DNA of 16,228 nucleotides from CAZJOD01 sp964547525 (lineage in GTDB: Bacteria; Bacillota; Clostridia; JAAYHZ01). The notes beneath the pieces are model-generated. The model worked only from the letters and a program-made list of their open reading frames with translations. It did not search any database and was not told the DNA's origin. The position numbers and the translations under genes are program-made. The stretch lies in contig CAZJOD010000087.1 in assembly GCA_964547525.1 (NCBI GenBank), positions 1-16,228 on the forward strand, read 5' to 3'. Positions 14,434 through 16,228 of this stretch are shown in pieces (the stretch's first letter is position 1; each line of letters begins with the position of its first letter).

Positions 14434-15210
14434 TCATAAATATTTTAAAATATTATTGTACATTTTACCTGTAAAAGATGATATTGCGCCTACATCCGAT
14501 CCCATATTTATAAATTGGTAGCCCATATCCACCACCATATCTAAAATACTTTCATTTGCTACCGTTCCTGTAAATTTACCATATTTGCGTGCAATTTGGG
14601 CCACTTTTCTCCAGGCATCTACAACGGAAGGTGCTGTCAACTGTCCAGGTATTCCTAATGTGTTTGAAAAATCTCCCGGCCCGAAAAATATCATATCAAT
14701 ACCTTCTACACTACATATTTCTTCAATTTCTTCCATAGGCTCCGGATCCTCAATTTGAATGATCACAAATTTTTCTTTTAATGAATGCTCGATATATTCT
14801 TTTGTCGGCACCATACAAAAAGCACCGTCAGCATTGCCGCCATCTAAAGGTCTTCTGCCGACAGGTTGAAATTTTGTAGTTTGCACGACTTCTAAAGCAT
14901 CTTGTTTGCTCATTACATGAGGTACCATGATACCGGCAGCATCCATTTCAAAAGGTCTGACATAATCACTGTAACTACCCCTTCCTATTCTGACGACACA
15001 ATCCACATCATACGCTTTTGCAGCTAAAACTTGATGCTCTATAGTTTCCATATTATTCGGAACATGTTCTAAACAAGTCCAAATACAATCAAACCCGGAT
15101 AAAGCTGCAATTTGAACAGTTCTTACATCAGCTAAATTCGTTTTAAAGCAACAAGCTATCTTCCCTTTTCTCAACTTATCCAAGACTCTACTTTTTCTTA
15201 ATGTAACCAT
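14434..15210 (-). CDS. HpcH/HpaI-family class II aldolase
   Basis: 258 residues, a full-length member of the HpcH/HpaI aldolase/citrate lyase family (TIM barrel, divalent metal). By spacing to E. coli HpaI the catalytic base is His49 (L-E-H), the substrate Arg is Arg74 (V-V-R), and the metal ligands are Glu154 (I-Q-I-E) and Asp180 (F-G-P-G-D); all are present. The reaction would be retro-aldol cleavage of a 2-keto-3-deoxy acid to pyruvate (or oxaloacetate) and an aldehyde. The acid at the usual D-x-E-H position is replaced (W-T-C-L-E-H), so the substrate may differ from the common heptenedioate or sugar-acid types. The ATG at 15210 has AAGGAG 10 bases upstream. Lying next to a carbohydrate-type solute-binding protein, a role in using an imported sugar acid or similar compound is plausible. 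Confidence 0.88.
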   Translation of the reverse strand: MVTLRKSRVLDKLRKGKIACCFKTNLADVRTVQIAALSGFDCIWTCLEHVPNNMETIEHQVLAAKAYDVDCVVRIGRGSYSDYVRPFEMDAAGIMVPHVMSKQDALEVVQTTKFQPVGRRPLDGGNADGAFCMVPTKEYIEHSLKEKFVIIQIEDPEPMEEIEEICSVEGIDMIFFGPGDFSNTLGIPGQLTAPSVVDAWRKVAQIARKYGKFTGTVANESILDMVVDMGYQFINMGSDVGAISSFTGKMYNNILKYL

Positions 15211-15240
15211 ATATTCATATCTCCTTCTGTATCTTTTATA

Positions 15241-15281
15241 AAAACAAAAGCCGTCCCGTTGAAGTGAACGGCTATTGTTTG
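15241..15281. terminator. Intrinsic terminator after the solute-binding protein gene
   Basis: Arms ACAAAAGCCGT (15244-15254) and ACGGCTATTGT (15268-15278) pair with one mismatch around a 13-base loop. On the minus strand the stem runs into TTTTGTTTTTAT, about 30 bases after the solute-binding protein stop and 30 before the aldolase ATG. On the plus strand GGGTCTTTTTT follows, so it could act in both directions. Confidence 0.75.
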
Positions 15282-15307
15282 GGTCTTTTTTATTATTTTA
15301 AAAGAGA

Positions 15308-16228
15308 TTATTTTTTGCTATTATAGTATGCAAATGTTTTTACCTCGTCATTGTTAAAAATGCGTACCCAATCTTTAATTCCTGCAGCATAAATCTGTTC
15401 TATGTACTGTGCCCATTCAGTATTAAGATTTGCAATCTGTCCTTCCCATACTTTTTTTGTAAATTCATTTCGAACGACATTAATTTCATTTATCGTTTCA
15501 TCTCTTATTGTTTTGAATTCTTTAAAAAGATCTTCAGGCATGGTAACTTCAGAATGCAATTTATCAGGTCTAATCCATAAACTATCGTCATGATAACCAC
15601 CCGGATTATGGATATCCCAATAATCCATAACTTGAATGTAAAATGCATCAAAACTCATATAGACTTTATTGTCGTTGACAAAATGAAGGTTCCCAAATTG
15701 TCCAAATCCTTTTGTTGTACCGATACCTGCATATTTAGGAGGAATTTTAGTCTCATCCGTTATAATAATTGCACTGTTCAGCCGCTCTCCCGACCATTTA
15801 TAATGAACACCTTCAATTCCCCATTTATAACGCATGAAGTTTTCTCCAAAATATGCATACTCCAATAAATGAAACAATCTTTCCAGTTTTTCATCAGTCA
15901 CATTAATGCCGATTGTATAGCATTGATTGCCTGTAGTTACCCAATTAAACGTTGCATATGGACGAAATTTTCCGGATTCCGGAGGTCGAGTTACCACGAA
16001 TCTTGCATCATCCTCATTGGCCAATATAGAAGCAGGAGGCCAATCCTCGGAATTTCCACCAAAGCCCAATACTCTCGGGGCGTTTAGTGTGTTCATGTAA
16101 CCGGTTTTTCCGGTACTCCAAAGTGCCATAAATTCATTATTAACACTTTGTTCGCCCGGTAGTCTTCTTATATATCCGGCATCCAACATCTCTGTTAAAA
16201 ATCCTAACATGTCCCTATAAGGTGTATA
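15308..16228 (-). CDS. Extracellular solute-binding protein, LplA type (5'-truncated by the window)
   Basis: 306 codons are visible; the frame stays open to position 16228, so the N terminus, including the expected lipoprotein signal, lies outside. The internal Met at 16210 is not the start. The visible part resembles the C-terminal half of the large lipoprotein-type (LplA-like) binding proteins of Firmicute carbohydrate ABC transporters. Seen are M-L-D-A-G-Y-I, a long aromatic-rich stretch, L-L-E-Y-A-Y-F-G-E-N-F-M-R-Y-K-W-G-I-E-G-V-H-Y (about 120-140), where the family has G-x-E-G-x-x-Y, and a terminal helical segment. In such systems the protein sits on the outer face of the membrane and passes oligosaccharides to two permease subunits. 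Those genes are expected beyond the right edge. A terminator follows the stop codon. Confidence 0.8.
   Translation of the reverse strand, partial: YTPYRDMLGFLTEMLDAGYIRRLPGEQSVNNEFMALWSTGKTGYMNTLNAPRVLGFGGNSEDWPPASILANEDDARFVVTRPPESGKFRPYATFNWVTTGNQCYTIGINVTDEKLERLFHLLEYAYFGENFMRYKWGIEGVHYKWSGERLNSAIIITDETKIPPKYAGIGTTKGFGQFGNLHFVNDNKVYMSFDAFYIQVMDYWDIHNPGGYHDDSLWIRPDKLHSEVTMPEDLFKEFKTIRDETINEINVVRNEFTKKVWEGQIANLNTEWAQYIEQIYAAGIKDWVRIFNNDEVKTFAYYNSKK

Noticed and set aside
15402..16087. Three plus-strand open frames of 63-92 codons opposite the solute-binding protein
   Set aside because: Antisense shadows of the solute-binding protein gene, without ribosome sites or recognisable content.
1..16228. 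Mobile elements, CRISPR arrays, tRNA genes or phage modules
   Set aside because: No transposase, integrase, regularly spaced repeats or tRNA-like structure was found on either strand when reading the window.

Overview
This is an AT-rich window from a low-GC Gram-positive bacterium, most likely an anaerobic member of the Clostridia. The evidence is strong AGGAGG-type ribosome sites, GTG as well as ATG starts, short AT-rich spacers, a bifunctional AdhE next to its Rex redox repressor, and several small families typical of Firmicutes (DUF3006, PF20097/DUF6487, probably DUF6904). No tRNA, rRNA, CRISPR array, transposase, integrase or phage gene is visible. Eleven of the 13 genes lie on the minus strand; the two on the plus strand form a small island at about 13.3-14.1 kb.

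Layout from the right edge, in the direction of most transcription. (1) 15308-16228 is the C-terminal part of a large LplA-type solute-binding protein of a carbohydrate ABC transporter, cut by the window edge and followed by a good intrinsic terminator. Next come a HpcH/HpaI-type aldolase (14434-15210) and a small zinc-ribbon protein (14121-14345). (2) Facing them on the plus strand are a short ComEC-type metallo-beta-lactamase protein that lacks the half carrying the HxHxDH motif (13300-13839) and a DUF3006 protein (13884-14111). An inverted repeat where the two strands converge can serve as a bidirectional terminator. (3) 10630-12891 encodes a cytoplasmic propeller-like plus PHP (CehA/McbA, DUF3604-like) fusion protein. 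(4) rex (9850-10497) and adhE (7168-9774) look like one operon. A Rex-type operator overlaps the -35 box of a good promoter ahead of rex, and a clear terminator follows adhE. This is the expected circuit in which NADH releases Rex and switches on ethanol formation. (5) From 6820 down to 89 lie a PhnP-like metallo-beta-lactamase hydrolase, a class-C-beta-lactamase-type serine hydrolase, a probable DUF6904 protein, an M24 (creatinase/aminopeptidase P fold) protein missing several metal ligands, and a DUF4838 (alpha-glucuronidase-like) protein.

The solute-binding protein, aldolase, PHP fusion, serine hydrolase, M24-fold and DUF4838 proteins are the kinds of genes found in accessory clusters for scavenging glycans or other esterified or amidated organic matter. 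None of the visible enzymes has an obvious export signal, so any chemistry would be intracellular, after uptake. A shared pathway is inference; the sequence does not prove one. The most secure regulatory reading is the rex-adhE redox circuit. The most unusual items are the half metallo-beta-lactamase, the M24 protein with altered metal ligands, the propeller-PHP fusion, and a strong plus-strand terminator at 13179-13213 that has no gene upstream of it.
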